Positions 19,679 to 31,243 of a stretch of DNA of 64,000 nt are shown in pieces (within the stretch, counting starts at the first letter, position 1; each line of letters opens with the position of its first letter). The stretch comes from Cupriavidus cauae (GTDB lineage: Bacteria > Pseudomonadota > Gammaproteobacteria > Burkholderiales > Burkholderiaceae). The stretch spans positions 124,001 to 188,000 of the forward strand of contig NZ_VWRN01000030.1 of the NCBI RefSeq assembly GCF_008632125.1. The letters are read 5' to 3'. The notes beneath the pieces were generated by a model. It was not told the origin of the DNA and did not search any database. It worked only from the letters and a program-made list of their open reading frames with translations. Position numbers and translations under genes: made by a program.

Positions 19679-19754
19679 TGGTGGGTGCTGAGGGGATCGA
19701 ACCCCCGACCTACGCCTTGTAAGGGCGCCGCTCTACCAGCTGAGCTAAGCACCC
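19679..19754 (-). tRNA. tRNA-Val (TAC)
   Basis: 76 nt including an encoded CCA. Acceptor GGGTGCT pairs with AGCACCC, the D arm is TAGCTCAGCTGGTAGAGC and the anticodon loop CCTTACAAG gives TAC. It lies downstream of the lon terminator. Confidence 0.98.
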
Positions 19755-19902
19755 GCTCGATGTTGCCGCGATATGGCCGCAATGCCGCCAATCAGGCTGT
19801 ATCGCCGCGCACGTATCAGCCGTTGACTGCCGTTTGCGCTGCGAGGCCGCAAGTGTAATACAGCGCGTTTGGCTTTGCCAAGCCGAACACCGCGCGGCGC
19901 GC

Positions 19903-19935
19903 AAAAAAAAACCGCAGGGTTCGCCCTGCGGTTTT
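19903..19935 (-). terminator. Rho-independent terminator of lon
   Basis: On the minus strand an 8-bp perfect stem CCGCAGGG-CGAA-CCCTGCGG is followed by nine T residues, 50 bp past the lon stop. It is the cleanest terminator in the window. Confidence 0.93.
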
Positions 19936-19984
19936 GCGGCGCCGGCGGGCGCGGTCGGGATCGCCCCGCCCCGCCCTCACGCGA

Positions 19985-22399
<2,415 letters not shown>

Positions 22400-22428
22400 C
22401 AGTTTCCCCAGTCAGTCATTTAAGGCGT

Positions 22429-22456
22429 AAATTGGGTCGCACGAACCGATTACAAG
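22429..22456 (-). promoter_or_regulatory. Sigma-32 (RpoH)-type promoter of lon
   Basis: On the minus strand CTTGTAA (22456-22450), 13 bp, then CCCAATTT (22436-22429) match the heat-shock consensus CTTGAAA-N11..15-CCCCATnT at nearly every position. The start would be near 22422, giving a leader of about 20 nt before the lon ATG at 22399. Confidence 0.7.
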
Positions 22457-22563
22457 ACAGCAATCACCGGTTCGCAGCATCAGTCAAATGACGGCCCCGA
22501 CACTTGCGAATCCCGCGCAAACAGCATACCCGCGTTTCCTCCCGTTCGTTTGGCGAAATGAAG

Positions 22564-22593
22564 AAAAAAAGCCGCTCGCTTTTCGCGAACGGC
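22564..22593 (-). terminator. Terminator of clpX
   Basis: Minus strand: GCCGTTCGC-GAAAA-GCGAGCGGC (nine pairs, one G-T) followed by seven T residues. It lies 50 bp past the clpX stop. Confidence 0.88.
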
Positions 22594-22642
22594 CTGTCGG
22601 TTGGCTGCCGGCGCGGGATCCGCCCATGCGCCGGCGTTCGCG

Positions 22643-23917
<1,275 letters not shown>

Positions 23918-24019
23918 AGGAATCGTCACATTAGCAGGGGCGCGCCAGGGCGCAGAAAGGACCTTGGCGATACGCGTCAAACGCATCATACGCCAAAACC
24001 TTTCGGGCAGCGGGCGGAA

Positions 24020-24076
24020 CCCCCAAGGTGTGGGGGCAAACACCACAAACGAGGCGCAGGGCCTCGTTATGTGGTG
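24020..24076. promoter_or_regulatory. Two consecutive hairpins between clpP and clpX
   Basis: A 36-bp inverted repeat (24041-24076, arms CACCACAAACGAGGC / GCCTCGTTATGTGGTG, one mismatch) is followed, in the direction of transcription, by CCCCCA-5-TGGGGG (24020-24036). No U-tract follows either, so they are not classic terminators. They could be an RNA-processing or stability site that sets the clpP:clpX ratio. Confidence 0.55.
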
Positions 24077-24132
24077 TAGGCTTGGCCGTTTGAGGCCGGA
24101 TCAGGGTTCGAAGCCGGCGCGCCGCGCCAGGC

Positions 24133-24783
24133 TCAACCGCGGCGGGCGATCACCTTGTCGATCAGGCCGTAGTCGACCGCCTGGTCGCCGCTCATGAAAT
24201 TGTCCCGGTCGGTATCGCGGGCAATCTTCTCGACCGGCTGACCCGTGACCTCGGCCAGGATCGAATTCAGGCGCTCGCGCAGATAGAGGATCTCGCGCGC
24301 CTGGATCTCGATGTCCGAGGCCTGGCCACGCGCGCCGCCCAGCGGCTGGTGGATCATGATCCGCGAGTTGGGCAGCGCCAGGCGCTTGCCCTTGGCGCCG
24401 GCGGCCAGCAGGAACGCGCCCATGCTGGCGGCCATGCCCATGCACAGCGTCGACACGTCCGGCTTGATGAACTGCATCGTGTCGTACACCGCCAGACCGG
24501 CCGATACCGAACCGCCCGGCGAGTTGATGTAGAGGAAGACATCCTTGTCGGGATTCTCGCTCTCCAGGAACAGCAGCTGCGCGATCACCAGATTGGCGGT
24601 CTGGTCGTTGACTTCGCCCACCATGAACACCAGGCGCTCCTTCAGCAGGCGCGAGTAGATGTCATAGGCGCGCTCGCCCCGACCGGACTGCTCCACCACC
24701 ATCGGCACCAGCCCGAGGCCCATGGTCTCCAGCGCCGAGGCTTGCGTGGTGGCGAGACGATCGAGCAAATCATTGCGGGTCAT
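24133..24783 (-). CDS. clpP: ClpP protease subunit
   Basis: A 216-residue serine peptidase that forms the double heptameric ClpP chamber. The catalytic serine is S120 in [14 protein letters not shown] and the histidine is H145 in [10 protein letters not shown]. The N-terminal region [20 protein letters not shown] and [18 protein letters not shown] are standard. It lies 83 bp downstream of tig, the usual order in proteobacteria. Confidence 0.98.
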   Translation of the reverse strand: MTRNDLLDRLATTQASALETMGLGLVPMVVEQSGRGERAYDIYSRLLKERLVFMVGEVNDQTANLVIAQLLFLESENPDKDVFLYINSPGGSVSAGLAVYDTMQFIKPDVSTLCMGMAASMGAFLLAAGAKGKRLALPNSRIMIHQPLGGARGQASDIEIQAREILYLRERLNSILAEVTGQPVEKIARDTDRDNFMSGDQAVDYGLIDKVIARRG

Positions 24784-24836
24784 GCAGGGTTCTCCAGAAT
24801 TCGGTGGCAGGCCAGTGGCCTCGGCGAAAGGCAAAC

Positions 24837-24856
24837 AAGCCGCCCGAAGGCGGCTT
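24837..24856 (-). terminator. Hairpin between tig and clpP
   Basis: An 8-bp stem AAGCCGCC-TTCG-GGCGGCTT lies just past the tig stop. On the coding strand only an interrupted T-rich stretch (TTGTTTGCCTTT) follows, so it is at best a leaky terminator letting some transcripts continue into clpP. Confidence 0.5.
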
Positions 24857-24866
24857 TTTCTTTCGA

Positions 24867-26225
24867 TCAGGCTTGCTGGCCGCCGTTGCCTTCGGCCGTC
24901 AGCTCTTCGAAGGACACCGGCTTGTCGATGACCTTGGCCTTCTCGCACACGAAATTTACCACGTTGTTTTCGAGCACGTAGGCTTCCATCTCGGCCAGGC
25001 GCTGCTGGTCGCCGTAGTACCAGCGCATGACTTCCTTCGGATCTTCGTAGCTCTTGGCGAACTCCTCGATCTCGGCCTTGATCTGGTCGGCCTTGGCCTC
25101 CAGGCCGTTGGCCTTGACGATCTCGGCCAGGATCAGGCCCAGCTTGACGCGGCGCTCGGCCTGCTGCGCGAACATCTCCGGCGGAATCGGCATGTCCTTG
25201 GCGTTCGGCATGCCACGCTGCTCGAGGTCGCGGCGGGCCATCTGCACCAGGCGCTCCTGGTCCTGCTCGATCAGCGCCTTGGGCACGTCCAGCTCGCTGG
25301 CCTTGATCAGCGCTTCCATGACCTGGTCCTTCAGCATCGCGTGCGTGCGGCGCTTGACCTCGCGCTCCAGGTTCTCGCGAATGTCGGCGCGCATCTTCTC
25401 GACGCTGCCGTCGGCGATGCCCAGCGACTTGGCGAAGTTGTCGTCGACCTCGGGCAGGTGAGCCCACTCGACCTGCTTCATCGTGATGGTGAATTCGGCG
25501 GTCTTGCCGGCGACTTCCTTGCCGTGATAGTCCTCGGGGAACGCCAGCGGGAACGTCTTGCTCTCGCCAACCTTCAGGCCCAGCGCGGCCTGCTCGAACT
25601 CGGGCAGCATGCGGCCTTCGCCCAGCACGAAGACGAAGTCCTCGGCCTTGCCGCCGGCGAACTCCACGCCGTCGATCTTGCCGACGAAGTCGACCGTCAC
25701 GCGGTCGCCGTTCTTGGCCGCCACTTCACCGCCGCCGTCGCCGTGCTCGCCGGCTTCGCCGCGGGCGTGGTAGTGGACGCGCTGCTTGCGCAGGATCTCG
25801 ATGGTCTTGTCGATCTCGGCGTCGGTGATCTCGGTCTTGGTGCGGACCACTTCGGCGGCCGACAGGTCACCGATCTTGACTTCCGGGTAGACCTCGAAGG
25901 TGGCGTCGAATGCCACTTCGTCGTCCGCCACGCCTTCGGTCTTGATCTCGAACTTGGGCTGGCCGGCGACCTTGACGTCCTGCTGCTGGGTGATGTCGAA
26001 GAACTTGCGGGCGGCCTTGTCGAAGCGCACTTCGAACTCGACCTGCTGGCCGTACTGCTTCTCGACCATCTTCATCGGCACCTTGCCCGGGCGGAAGCCG
26101 GCCATCTTGACCGTCTTCGACAGGCGAACCAGGCGCTCCTGCTTCTCCTTCTCGACCTCGGCCTTCGGAATGGCCAGGGTCACCTTGCGGTCGAGTTTGC
26201 CGAGGTTTTCAATCACATTCGACAT
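24867..26225 (-). CDS. tig: Trigger factor
   Basis: A 452-residue ribosome-associated chaperone and prolyl isomerase. The ribosome-docking signature is [17 protein letters not shown] near residues 43-60. The FKBP-like domain is around residues 170-260 ([20 protein letters not shown]), then the C-terminal chaperone arms. I chose ATG 26225 ([15 protein letters not shown]), the family start, over a TTG three codons upstream. It is the first gene of the tig-clpP-clpX-lon block. Confidence 0.97.
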   Translation of the reverse strand: MSNVIENLGKLDRKVTLAIPKAEVEKEKQERLVRLSKTVKMAGFRPGKVPMKMVEKQYGQQVEFEVRFDKAARKFFDITQQQDVKVAGQPKFEIKTEGVADDEVAFDATFEVYPEVKIGDLSAAEVVRTKTEITDAEIDKTIEILRKQRVHYHARGEAGEHGDGGGEVAAKNGDRVTVDFVGKIDGVEFAGGKAEDFVFVLGEGRMLPEFEQAALGLKVGESKTFPLAFPEDYHGKEVAGKTAEFTITMKQVEWAHLPEVDDNFAKSLGIADGSVEKMRADIRENLEREVKRRTHAMLKDQVMEALIKASELDVPKALIEQDQERLVQMARRDLEQRGMPNAKDMPIPPEMFAQQAERRVKLGLILAEIVKANGLEAKADQIKAEIEEFAKSYEDPKEVMRWYYGDQQRLAEMEAYVLENNVVNFVCEKAKVIDKPVSFEELTAEGNGGQQA

Positions 26226-26419
26226 GGTCGTCAATCCAATCCAGAAATGTTGTTGTGTTCGTCAGCGCGTTCCGCTTGCGTGCCTGCGTGCAGGGTTTTC
26301 TCCCTCAGGCCGTCGAACGGTTCGCACGCACCAGCCACGCATGAGGCACGCGGACAAGCCGCCTGAGCCCCGATCGCGAACTCGCGCAAACAAACACACC
26401 GCGCAAACGGAAAACGCGG

Positions 26420-26428
26420 ATTATCGCA
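26420..26428 (-). promoter_or_regulatory. Extended -10 promoter of tig
   Basis: The minus strand reads TGCGATAAT, an extended -10 element, about 190 bp before the tig ATG. The -35 is weak, which the TGn extension would compensate. The 229-bp gap upstream of tig holds nothing else I recognise. Confidence 0.45.
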
Positions 26429-26454
26429 CGGTTTCGATCCGGTTCCGGCAGTTT

Positions 26455-28518
26455 TTACCCTGACAGGGCTTGGCCGGGCCGCCCGGCGCCCTGCCCGGCA
26501 TCCGGTTCAGCATCCCGCCCGGTATCCCGTTCGGCATCCTGCCCGTCGCCGCCGTGCTGCCCATGCCGCAGCGCCCGCAGCAGCAGCCGCGCCGGATCCA
26601 GCGCGTCGGCGAGATCGCTTTCCACCGGCAGCGGCTCTCCCTCGATCCGGCTGGCCAGCAGTTCGCCGGCCAGCGCCGCCCAGGTCAGCCCGCGCGAGGC
26701 GAACGCGAGCGCCACATACAGGCCCGGCAGCCGCGGCAGATCGCGCAGATGCGCGCCGCGCAGCGAGGCCGCCCGGCGCTCGCACTCGGCCTCGTCGGCC
26801 ACCTGGCCGACCCACGGCAAGCGATTGTGCGAGACGCTGCGCACGCCGACATATCCGTGCAGCGCGGCGGGATCCAGCGCACTGACCGCCGCGCTCCGGT
26901 CCGGCAACAGCGCCGACAGCCGGCGCAGATTGTCGGCATGGGTCTCGACCCGTTCCACCAGCGACCCTTCGTCCGGCTCGTAGCTGGACCCGATCCTGGC
27001 GCTGCCGTCGCCGTCGCGCGGCAGCAGGTAGCCGCTGCCCGTCACCACGCAGTCGGGCCAGCGGCCCAGGCGAGCGACATCGCCCGGCTCGAGCGTGGTC
27101 AGTTGCCCCCGCACGCGCCGGATCGGCAGATGGCGCAGCGGCAGCAGGCCGCTGGCGTGGTGCGCATTGGCGAGCACCAGCACCGGCGCCTCGGCCACCG
27201 GCCGCCCTGCCTCGTCGAATACCTGCCAGCCGTCATCGGTCCGATGCAGGGAGGCGATACGGCAGCCGAACCGCGTCTCCACGGCCGCCCCCGCCATCGC
27301 CAACTGAGCGCGGCAGACGTCGGGCGGCGCGACCCATCCCCCCTGGGGGAACCACAAGCCGCCGCGCGCCACCGTGGCGCCATGCTCGTCGGCAGCCTGC
27401 TGCGCCGACATCCAGCGTACGTACTCCGCGGGGAACCCGAGTTCAGCCAGCGCGCGCTGCTGCAGCGCCGTGTCCTCGTCGTCCTGACCGACCTGCAGCA
27501 CGCCGCAACCGTGCCAGCCGACCGGATGTCCGGCCTCGGCCAGCGCCTGCCAGGCCCGCAATGCATGGAGATTGCCGGCGCGCGACAGCCGCGACAGCAC
27601 GCTGTCGTCCGGCGACAGATGCGGGTGCATGGCTGCCGCGCGATGCGCCGAAGTCTCGCGCGCCGGGCCGTCGTGCGCGTCAATCAGCGTCACGCGCCAG
27701 CCGCGCGCCGCCAGCCGCTCGGTCACCGCACAGCCGGCCAATCCGGCGCCGATCACCATCGCGTGGCGCCGCGTCCAGGCACCGGGCGAAGGCGGCGCAT
27801 GGCGGCGCCGGCGCTCGGCCGGCACGCGCGCGACCGTCATGTCGCGCTTGCTGCCGAAGCCCGGCGCCTTGCTGACCTCGAACCCCGCCGCCTGCAGGCC
27901 GCGCCGCACGAAGCCGGCGGCCGTATAGGTCGCCAGCGTGGCGCCGGGACGCGCCAGCCGGGCCAGCCCCTTCATCACCACCGGATCCCACATGTCGGCA
28001 TTGCGCGCCGGGGCGAAGCCGTCCAGATAGAAGGCATCGGCACCGACTGCCAGCCGCGGCAAGAGTGCCTGCACGTCCCCCAGCGCGAGCGTCAGCACCA
28101 CCGCGCCGCCGTCGAAGGCGAGCCGATGCAGCCCCGGCAGCGCTAGGGGCCACGCGGCCTGCAACTGCTGCGCGAGCGGTGCCAGCTCTTCGAGGTCGGC
28201 ATGCAGCGCCGCCAGGCCTTCACGGGTAAATGGATGCTTCTCGATCGAGACGAAATGCAGGCGCGCGCAGCGGCGCGGGTCGTCGCGCCAGGCCTGCCAC
28301 GTCGCCAGGAAATTGAGCCCCTGGCCGAAGCCCGTTTCGACGATGACGAATTGTTCCCGCCCCTGCCACGCCTGCGGCAGGCCATTGCCGCCGAGAAAGA
28401 CATGCCGCGCCTGCGCCAGCCCGCCCTCGACGCTGTGATAGACGTCGTCATAGCGGGGCGAGTACGGCGTACCCTGGTCGGACAGGATCGGCTCGGCGGG
28501 ATCGAGGGCGCTGGGCAT
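26455..28518 (-). CDS. mnmC: Bifunctional tRNA wobble-uridine enzyme MnmC
   Basis: A 687-residue fusion that completes mnm5(s2)U34 in tRNA. The N-terminal methyltransferase (about residues 1-245) has [19 protein letters not shown] and [19 protein letters not shown]. The C-terminal FAD oxidoreductase (from about residue 258) has [30 protein letters not shown] and [19 protein letters not shown] 28518 ([16 protein letters not shown]) fits the family; an N-terminal extension reading further upstream is not real. The last 30 residues are an Asp/Gly/Ala repeat ([15 protein letters not shown]) not needed for the fold. It is divergent from rlmJ. Confidence 0.95.
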   Translation of the reverse strand: MPSALDPAEPILSDQGTPYSPRYDDVYHSVEGGLAQARHVFLGGNGLPQAWQGREQFVIVETGFGQGLNFLATWQAWRDDPRRCARLHFVSIEKHPFTREGLAALHADLEELAPLAQQLQAAWPLALPGLHRLAFDGGAVVLTLALGDVQALLPRLAVGADAFYLDGFAPARNADMWDPVVMKGLARLARPGATLATYTAAGFVRRGLQAAGFEVSKAPGFGSKRDMTVARVPAERRRRHAPPSPGAWTRRHAMVIGAGLAGCAVTERLAARGWRVTLIDAHDGPARETSAHRAAAMHPHLSPDDSVLSRLSRAGNLHALRAWQALAEAGHPVGWHGCGVLQVGQDDEDTALQQRALAELGFPAEYVRWMSAQQAADEHGATVARGGLWFPQGGWVAPPDVCRAQLAMAGAAVETRFGCRIASLHRTDDGWQVFDEAGRPVAEAPVLVLANAHHASGLLPLRHLPIRRVRGQLTTLEPGDVARLGRWPDCVVTGSGYLLPRDGDGSARIGSSYEPDEGSLVERVETHADNLRRLSALLPDRSAAVSALDPAALHGYVGVRSVSHNRLPWVGQVADEAECERRAASLRGAHLRDLPRLPGLYVALAFASRGLTWAALAGELLASRIEGEPLPVESDLADALDPARLLLRALRHGQHGGDGQDAERDTGRDAEPDAGQGAGRPGQALSG

Positions 28519-28597
28519 CGGAAGAACGGAAAAACAGGACGGAGGACGACGCGGCGAGACGCTTCGCGGCACGCCAGGACCGGCGCACGATCGCCGC

Positions 28598-28649
28598 AAA
28601 AAAAACGGCGCAAAAAACGGCGCAAAGCCGGCCCAAAACGAGCGCAAAA
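28598..28649. repeat. Phased A-tracts between mnmC and rlmJ
   Basis: Five A-runs of 8, 6, 3, 4 and 4 bases lie at 28598, 28612, 28624, 28634 and 28646. Their centres are about 13, 10.5, 10.5 and 12 bp apart, set in otherwise GC-rich DNA, each preceded by a GC-rich spacer of the GGCGC type. Near-helical spacing predicts intrinsic curvature upstream of both divergent genes. Confidence 0.55.
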
Positions 28650-28725
28650 CGCTGCATGACGGCCACGGGCGCCGCGGAAGGTCGGCCGGATGGTAGCATG
28701 GCGCCCTGCTCCGCCCGCCCCTGCC

Positions 28726-29583
28726 ATGCTCAGCTATCGCCACGCCTTCCACGCCGGCAATCACGCCGACGTTCTCAAGCACGCCATCGTCACCCATCTG
28801 CTCGATTACCTGACGCAGAAGGACAAGCCGTTCTGGTACATCGACACGCACGCCGGCGCCGGCCTTTATGCGCTGGACGAGGGCTATGCGACCAAGAAAT
28901 CGGAGTTCGAGACCGGTATCGCTCCGCTGTGGCGGGCCGCCGCGGAAGGCCGCGCGCTGCCGCCGCTGCTGCAGGAATACCTGGACCAGGTGCGCACGCT
29001 GAATCCGGACGGCCGCCTCCGGCACTATCCCGGCTCGCCGTGGCTCGCCTGGCAGATGCTGCGCGACGCGGACCGGCTGCGGCTGTTCGAACTGCACAGC
29101 ACCGAGATCCAGGTGCTGCGCGAGAACTTCCGCGGCGCGGGACGCCGCGTGATGCTGTACGACGGCGACGGCTTCGGCGGCATCAAGGCCATCCTGCCGC
29201 CCCCGCCGCGCCGCGCGCTGGTGCTGATCGATCCGTCATACGAGGACAAGCAGGACTACGCGCGCACCGTGCAGTGCCTGCGCGATGGGCTGCAGCGCTT
29301 CGCCACCGGCACCTATGCAGTCTGGTATCCGCAGGTGCAGCGGCGCGAGTCCGTGCAATTGCCGGTCCAGATGAAGGCGCTGCCGTTCAAGGGCTGGCTG
29401 CATGCCACGCTGACGGTCAAGCACCCGGTGCCCGGCGGGCTCGGCCTGCATGGCAGCGGCATGTTCGTGGCCAATCCGCCCTGGACGCTGCGGGCGGCGC
29501 TTGAGGCGGCGCTGCCGGCGCTGGTCGAACTGCTCGGCCAGGACGCCGGCGCGACCTTCACGCTGGAAGGCGAGCAGCCCTGA
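28726..29583 (+). CDS. rlmJ: 23S rRNA A2030 N6-methyltransferase RlmJ
   Basis: A 285-residue SAM-dependent methyltransferase modifying A2030 of 23S rRNA. It begins [19 protein letters not shown], has the SAM-site segment [11 protein letters not shown] and the catalytic [12 protein letters not shown] (DPPY-type motif). [11 protein letters not shown] and [14 protein letters not shown] are also conserved. The start 28726 is family-typical and the length is normal (about 280). Confidence 0.95.
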   Translation: MLSYRHAFHAGNHADVLKHAIVTHLLDYLTQKDKPFWYIDTHAGAGLYALDEGYATKKSEFETGIAPLWRAAAEGRALPPLLQEYLDQVRTLNPDGRLRHYPGSPWLAWQMLRDADRLRLFELHSTEIQVLRENFRGAGRRVMLYDGDGFGGIKAILPPPPRRALVLIDPSYEDKQDYARTVQCLRDGLQRFATGTYAVWYPQVQRRESVQLPVQMKALPFKGWLHATLTVKHPVPGGLGLHGSGMFVANPPWTLRAALEAALPALVELLGQDAGATFTLEGEQP

Positions 29584-29669
29584 GCGACGGCGCGGCGGCG
29601 TTTCGCATCACCGGCGCCGTGCAGCGCGCCGACAGCTACCGTTCGCACACGGCGGCCTGCCTGTTTCCG

Positions 29670-30143
29670 CTACATCATCCGGCGGGTGAACTGCCCTCGC
29701 TCGGCGCCTGCCATCAGGTCGAGGAACGCCTCCGTGGTCATGTGGATCAGCTCCTCGTGATCCCCCGCCTCGAAATAGACCTCGGGCTGGCCAAGCAGGC
29801 TCTCGTCGATATAGGTGCGCATGCCATAGGCCATGCCGACCGGCGGGATCGCGCCCAGCACGCAGTCCTTGAACACTTCGCGCACCTCGTCCTCGCTGGC
29901 CATCGTCAGCCGGCGGCCGGTGCGTTCGCATAGCTCGGACAGATCGAGCAGGCGGGTCGACGGCATCACCGCCACCACATAGCCCGCCTCGTCCTCCAGC
30001 AATACGGTCTTGACCAGGCGATCGCCCGGCACATGGGCCGCTTGCGCGGTCGCCATGCTGCCCAGCGCATACGGGTGGCGGATGATATCGAAATGGCTGT
30101 TCTTGCTGCTCAGGCAAGTCGCCAGGGTGGTTGCCAGTGCCAT
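29670..30143 (-). CDS. YbaK/EbsC-type tRNA trans-editing deacylase
   Basis: A 157-residue protein of the YbaK/ProX-like aminoacyl-tRNA editing superfamily. Features are the N-terminal YALGSMATAQAAHVPGDRLVKTV, the conserved lysine and GYVVAVMPSTRLLDLSEL, and the C-terminal GAIPPVGMAYGMRTYID with the usual glycine-proline loop. Such proteins hydrolyse mischarged tRNAs; which amino acid is cleared cannot be told. AGAGGGGA lies just before the ATG on the minus strand. A TATAGT -10-like box is at 30251-30256. Confidence 0.8.
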   Translation of the reverse strand: MALATTLATCLSSKNSHFDIIRHPYALGSMATAQAAHVPGDRLVKTVLLEDEAGYVVAVMPSTRLLDLSELCERTGRRLTMASEDEVREVFKDCVLGAIPPVGMAYGMRTYIDESLLGQPEVYFEAGDHEELIHMTTEAFLDLMAGAERGQFTRRMM

Positions 30144-30334
30144 GATGGTTCCCCTCTTCGAGATACAGGGATGGCGCGCACTGGCGTGAGGCGCGTGGCG
30201 CGCCGTCCGCGAATGGGGGGCGCCGGTGCAACGCTGGCCTGCGGGTATCTACTATAGGACGCGGGGGACGGGACGCGGGGACGCCCGGAACGCGGGCGGC
30301 CGCGATGGCGCCGCCACGCTGGAACGGGAAAGCC

Positions 30335-30421
30335 GCGGCGAACCAGCGGCGAACCAGCGGCGAATCAGCGGCGAATCAGCGGCGAATCAGCGAGGAGTCA
30401 GCGGGGAACCGCGGCGGATCA
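30335..30421. repeat. 11-bp tandem repeat array at a gene 3' end
   Basis: Eight 11-bp units of the form GCGGCGAATCA run from 30335 into the stop codon of the secreted-protein gene at 30419. Copies 1-2 are GCGGCGAACCA, 3-5 are GCGGCGAATCA, and 6-8 are diverged. The remaining 30144-30334 gap is GC-rich with no other feature. Confidence 0.85.
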
Positions 30422-30760
30422 GCGCGGGAACGTCACGGTGCCGTGGACGGTGACGCCCGGCGGCACATGGACCGGGGCCGGCTCGACATAGACCGGGGCC
30501 GGCTGGACATAGACCGGCGCCGGGCCGTAGTACCCGTAGCGCGGCCCCTTGCACTTGCGTTCTTCCTTGTAGTCGCCGTTGCCCTTGAACTTGCGTTCGA
30601 CCTTGCAGTTGCCGTCCCAGTACTCTTCCTTGTAGTCGCCGCCATGGTGATGACCGCGCCATTTGCCATGGCCACTTTCGTCCTTCCACGGATCGGCGTG
30701 GACGGCCAGCGGCAGCGCGAGCAAGGCGGCGAGACAGAGGGTTTTTGCTGTGAGGGTCAT
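30419..30760 (-). CDS. Small secreted PAPVYV-repeat protein
   Basis: A 113-residue exported protein of unknown function. The signal peptide is MTLTAKTLCLAALLALPLA with cleavage after VHA. The mature part is basic and rich in Gly, His, Lys and Tyr (GHGKWRGHHHGGDYKEEYW), has two KxERKxKG segments each with a cysteine, and three tandem PAPVYV/PAPVHV units near the C-terminus. The two cysteines could form a disulphide. Similar short periplasmic proteins are common in Cupriavidus. An 11-bp DNA array begins at the stop codon. Confidence 0.75.
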   Translation of the reverse strand: MTLTAKTLCLAALLALPLAVHADPWKDESGHGKWRGHHHGGDYKEEYWDGNCKVERKFKGNGDYKEERKCKGPRYGYYGPAPVYVQPAPVYVEPAPVHVPPGVTVHGTVTFPR

Positions 30761-30926
30761 GATGTTGTCCCGATTCGACGCGGGCGCGACGGCGTTCTTC
30801 TTGTCGAGCAGCTTAGCGCCGGCGCGGATCCCCGGCGAGCCATCCGGTGAAACGTCGGTAAGCAAATGTTTCACCAATCGCGGCGGCCGGGCGCTGCCGT
30901 ACGGGAAACGAGACGATCAGGAAGTG

Positions 30927-31013
30927 TGGTGCGAGGGAGGGGACTCGAACCCCTACACCATTGCTGGCGTCAGGACCTAAACCTGGTGCGTCTACCAATT
31001 TCGCCACCCTCGC
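30927..31013 (-). tRNA. tRNA-Leu (TAG)
   Basis: 87 nt with encoded CCA and a long variable arm, as expected for leucine. Acceptor GCGAGGG pairs with CCCTCGC, the T arm holds GGTTCGAGTCC and the anticodon loop GGTTTAGGTCC gives TAG. Confidence 0.97.
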
Positions 31014-31243
31014 GGTCCAAGCGGTGCCGCCCTGACGGGAGGCTCCGCGGTCTGTCGGGCATCAAGGCCGAAAAAACAAAGGAGGCGACCGGAACTGCAT
31101 GCGCCCCCCTGCTTCTCCGACCGGCCTGCGGCGTTGCACCGCTGCCCGGCAAAGACCGCGGATTGTAGCGCATGGTTCGGCGCGAATCCAGTCCCCCGGG
31201 CAGCCCATGACCAGGCTGCGATCAGGCCGCGATCACGCCCCGA

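Noticed and set aside
26470..28146. Plus-strand ORF of 558 codons opposite mnmC
   Set aside because: Antisense shadow. The MnmC frame carries all catalytic motifs.
28519..29097. N-terminal extension of MnmC
   Set aside because: The extension crosses the promoter region and rlmJ in antisense. The family start MPSALDP lies at 28518.
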